Assembly (NCBI GenBank): GCA_930367205.1
Contig: OV884015.1
Location: forward strand, 76,523,341 to 76,587,340
Length of the DNA: 64,000 bases
From: Acanthosoma haemorrhoidale
Lineage: Eukaryota > Arthropoda > Insecta > Hemiptera > Acanthosomatidae
Direction: 5' to 3'
In this document: positions 60,926 to 64,000 of the stretch, one piece after another
Layout of the letters: every line of letters begins with the position of its first letter
Numbering within the stretch: position 1 is the stretch's first letter
Made by a program: the position numbers and the translations under genes
Notes under the pieces: model-generated
The model's input: the letters and a program-made list of their open reading frames with translations, nothing else
Databases searched by the model: none
What the model was told of the DNA's origin: nothing

Positions 60926-62431
60926 TTAATTTATTAAACATATGGAAAAAAGTGATAGATATGATATGATCTGGTCGAGAAGAGAGTGACTTATAATTAT
61001 TTATAATCAAGGGGTGGCCACAACAGTCGAATACTTTAATAACTAAATGGTAAAAGAAAAATGTTTCTTCATTAAATATTATCATCGAATCACATTTGGG
61101 TGGTTTTTCTATCTTAGCAACTGTTTGAAGTAGTGGATTATGTACCTACTTGTGAGTAGAGGACGAAAGGAGTCAGCAGTTATGCCAGCTACTCACTGAC
61201 AGTTGACCACTGAGCCCCTTCTGACAACAGGGGAGGGGAAGCTGAAGTCTTCTGCTGCAGTCTAATAAATATTTTGATGTGTAAAATGGTGTGCTCTTAC
61301 TTTGCATCTGTGGTTTTCCTGTGTGACACTAGGTATTGTGCAAATTTTTGCTAAAATCTTGTGATAACACAACTTTGTCTCTTTTTTTTACTTTTTAGGA
61401 CATAGCTTGAGTTTTAATTGATTTATTTTTCCTTGTGGTGATTTGTTTCTGTTTTGGTAATTTTTTATGTCTTCCAAATTTGTTAAATTACAGTTTTTAA
61501 TGTTCCTTCTTCATTTTCATTTGGTTCTAACACTGGATTTCTCCTCACACTTGGCCTCAATGTAGTTCCCTTATGCCCTCTCCATTACTCTTGCGGCCTC
61601 TTTGGAAATTACCTATCCATTTAAGAACGATAGTTCAAAAGGCACTAGTTTATTGAACGTTCTCTAAATGAACGACTTTGTTCGTCTCCGAATTCAACAC
61701 CGGGCTATATCAGAAAGGTTTTTCAGGCTATAGCTGTCATATGAGTTTATAGTCTGCCTGAATTGTTGTATAGGAGCATTACCAAATAATGATGTTACGA
61801 AATTTACTGATGGTATATTTGTTAAGAAATTAATAAATTCTAAATGCAGTATTACTTTAAATTTTGTTGAAAATGTCTATTAGGCTAATCATTAAATGTT
61901 TATATATTTTCGCTGTTGGGTAGAATAAAATGAATAATATTGTGAGTTTCCTGGATTATATTTTATATGAAATGAATGTAGATGAAAATTGGCTTAATTT
62001 CATTTCTATAAATAAAAATATGTTGCTCCAATGAATTGCCTTCTTTCCAAGTGTACATGGAGGACTAAATATTTACACAAACCATTGTAATTTTCATTAT
62101 GAAATGGTTTATTTTTATATAAAAATTTTAAAACTGCCTTTTTTGTATTTCCAAAGATTAAAATTTGCTTCTACTAGTTGCCTTCTTATTACCCGATGCT
62201 AATTATTAAATGTTACAAGGTAATAAATTAGTTTTTGTATTGTCCATGTAGACAAAAGATAATAGCTGAACCAAGTATGAGTAGTCTCCTTGACCATTGG
62301 GAAGGGGGGGGGGAAAGGTTTTGCCATTTTTTTCAAAATTAGAAACCTTGGGTAATTTTTCGTCGTGGCATATACCCCAGTACTATCAATAATTATAACC
62401 CAAAGGTAAAATATACTAGCAGGATCACAAC
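60926..62431. other. Intergenic or mRpL48 5' region
   Basis: The first exon(s) of mRpL48 could lie here but none was recognised. AT-rich, with a G9 tract near 62306. Confidence 0.35.
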
Positions 62432-62545
62432 TCGTGGATAGTAGCTCAGTTGATTGAACCTCAGACTGGATATTTGGGAAATTTTAGATTTGAGTCCCAA
62501 TCCTGCCAGTTTTCTTTGGCTGCTAATTATTAATTTTCAGAAACC
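62432..62545 (+). repeat. tRNA-derived SINE
   Basis: GGATAGTAGCTCAGTTGATTG (62435 on) is a near-canonical tRNA A-box region and GATTTGAGTCCC, about 45 bases later, a diverged B box. The tail GTTTTCTTTGGCTGCTAATTA matches the family seen at 41.77 kb. The acceptor stem does not pair, so it is not a working tRNA. Confidence 0.55.
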
Positions 62546-62816
62546 TACATGTTTTCACCCATGCATATGTCTTTTCTGTTCTTTGTGAATTTCCTGTTTA
62601 AGGTAGAAACTATGCATATTTATTTATTAGGTTTCATTATTATTAGTTAGTAATAAGAGGTTTTTATTATTATTCCATGAGTTTATTACACATTTCCCCT
62701 CAATACCATTCCTCCTGTCTGAAAAATGATAGAATACTTCACTCTAGATACAATATTAGTATTATTTTATTTGAGTAATTCTTAATAAATCAATTTTATG
62801 TTTTAATTTTTTTCAG

Positions 62817-63046
62817 GGTCTGAAAGAGTTGCAAAATATATTTCCACCATTATTGGGTATAAGTCAAAATCGATTAATAAGCACCAGTAAGTTTGATCCA
62901 CCGTATTTAGAGAATTTAAAGCCTAAAATTCCGCTGTACGAGCCATTGAATGTTCAAATTAAGGGATATGATTTTGCTGTGTTGGAAAGTTACCAAAAAG
63001 AGATACATAGGATTGCACGAATAATGGACATTGATGTGGCTGAGGG
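62817..63046 (+). CDS. mRpL48: Mitochondrial ribosomal protein L48 (mRpL48), one internal exon
   Basis: The exon runs from an acceptor with a long pyrimidine tract (TTTTTTTCAG) to donor GTAAGT, starting in phase 0 and ending with two bases of a split codon; 76 full codons. It encodes the start of the uS10-like fold: IPLYEPLNVQIKGYDFAV then LESYQKEIHRIARIMDIDV. This matches the pattern LNIxLxxYDxxxxESYxxxVHxLxxxxxI of animal mL48, which sits in the central protuberance of the mitoribosome large subunit. Upstream residues (RLISTSKFDPPYLENLKPK) look like the end of a mitochondrial targeting region. Other exons lie in unrecognised flanks or past the right edge. Confidence 0.75.
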
Positions 63047-64000
63047 GTAAGTAAATAATATAGCCACATTGGTAAATATTATCAACTTCTATGGTCAAGT
63101 TTGGTTTTGATGGTCGAATGTCTAATTATAACTGTGGGGTCCCAGGTTCATTTCAGCTTACATAGGCATTTTCCTGGTGTGGATGGGTCAGGAACAGGGT
63201 CCAATCAGCTTCAAGCAGAGAAAGCTGTTTTCTGTTTTTGCCTATTATGCTAAATAAATAAATATAGCTAAAACAAATAAAAATAGGCATTTCCTGTTAT
63301 GCCTTTTTATGAACTATTCTTACTTTGTGCTTTTCAAGGGCAGTAATGTGACTATGTTACTTACCTAGAGGTTGGCTATGTAAATTTTGATACACTTTTT
63401 CAACACCTTTGGCATTGAAAGGCAATTTCATCGTAAAATAAAATAATTTTTCAAACTTGCCCAGCTAATTTAGGAGTCAAGCATTCTAGCCTCTTGCCAC
63501 GCTGTGACAATGGCTTATTGAATAAGTCCCTTAGTTCATCATCTTCACCACATATTCTCCTTTATTTGATTTTTTTCTGTTATTTTCCTTCCGATCTTCT
63601 CCTCCTTTTCTGTTTGATTGAGTTCTAAAAATATCCTCTAATGTTGGTCCGGAATAATAGGTAAGATCCAAACATGGAAATCTTATATATTAATATCTAT
63701 CTCAGTTTTGCCTACTTGTAGGAGCTTGCTCTTTTCTGTGTTAGTATGCATTTCTTTCCACTCAAGCTCTTCAGCAAAAATACTGTAGCAAAAATAAGCC
63801 CTAGGAGGCGGCCAATTCTATATCAAATATAGTTGATGTATATATACTATATGTAGTTAAGTTTAAACCTCTAGTGTAAACATAATTTTTTGACCTCTAT
63901 AAATCTTGAGCTATGAGAGATACTGATAATAATTCACCACAGTACAATGCACAAAATAGATTACAGATTAGAGTTTGTAACAACATTCTTTATAAAGTTA
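63047..64000 (+). other. mRpL48 intron, start
   Basis: No following exon was found, so the intron probably runs off the window. At 63108-63160 a GGTCGAATGTC...GGGGTCCCAGGTTCATTTC pair resembles diverged tRNA A and B boxes, so another SINE head is likely there (weak). Confidence 0.45.

Noticed and set aside
62432..62510. Functional tRNA gene
   Set aside because: A and B boxes are present but the acceptor and anticodon stems do not pair; better explained as a SINE.

Overview
The window is nuclear DNA of an invertebrate animal, most likely an arthropod. I infer this from AT-rich sequence (roughly two thirds A+T by eye), genes split by GT-AG introns of 76 bp to several kb, metazoan single-copy genes, and many decayed mariner-, Tigger/pogo- and Ty3/gypsy-type elements. 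A copepod such as a sea louse would fit, but the sequence alone does not prove it.

Layout. (1) About 2.08-2.41 kb, minus strand: the first two coding exons of a ULK3-like protein kinase, running off the left side. (2) About 3.26-21.53 kb, plus strand: a complete ten-exon ariadne-1 (ARIH1) RBR ubiquitin ligase, 504 aa. It starts 847 bp from the kinase start codon, so the two share a divergent promoter region with a consensus CRE palindrome. (3) 25.72-49.03 kb, minus strand and convergent with ariadne-1: sixteen exons of EMC1, the large lumenal subunit of the ER membrane protein complex (887 aa as modelled). (4) 53.47-56.52 kb, minus strand: an unrecognised, low-complexity Asn/Ser/Gln-rich protein with one 2.36-kb exon and at least two short upstream exons. 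(5) 62.82-63.05 kb, plus strand: one internal exon of mitochondrial ribosomal protein L48, whose other exons I cannot find.

The genes look like unrelated housekeeping genes plus one orphan; I see no pathway or operon logic. Much of the rest is mobile DNA inside introns and between genes: a mariner MITE, two Tigger relics, a 1.25-kb element with about 350-bp inverted ends, a gypsy gag relic, LINE-like and envelope-like fragments, tRNA-derived SINEs, and four copies of a GC-rich repeat family. That family stands out: it has a TATA-bearing promoter-like end and a roughly 125-bp core in which copies differ largely at synonymous positions of one reading frame.

Most worth checking are the orphan 53.5-56.5 kb gene, the GC-rich family and its conserved frame, a microRNA-like hairpin at 1.91-2.00 kb, a MetAP1-like zinc-finger fragment inside an EMC1 intron, and several exon-like orphan segments. 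Exon boundaries were read by hand from splice signals and reading-frame phase. Family names come from recognised motifs, not from a search.
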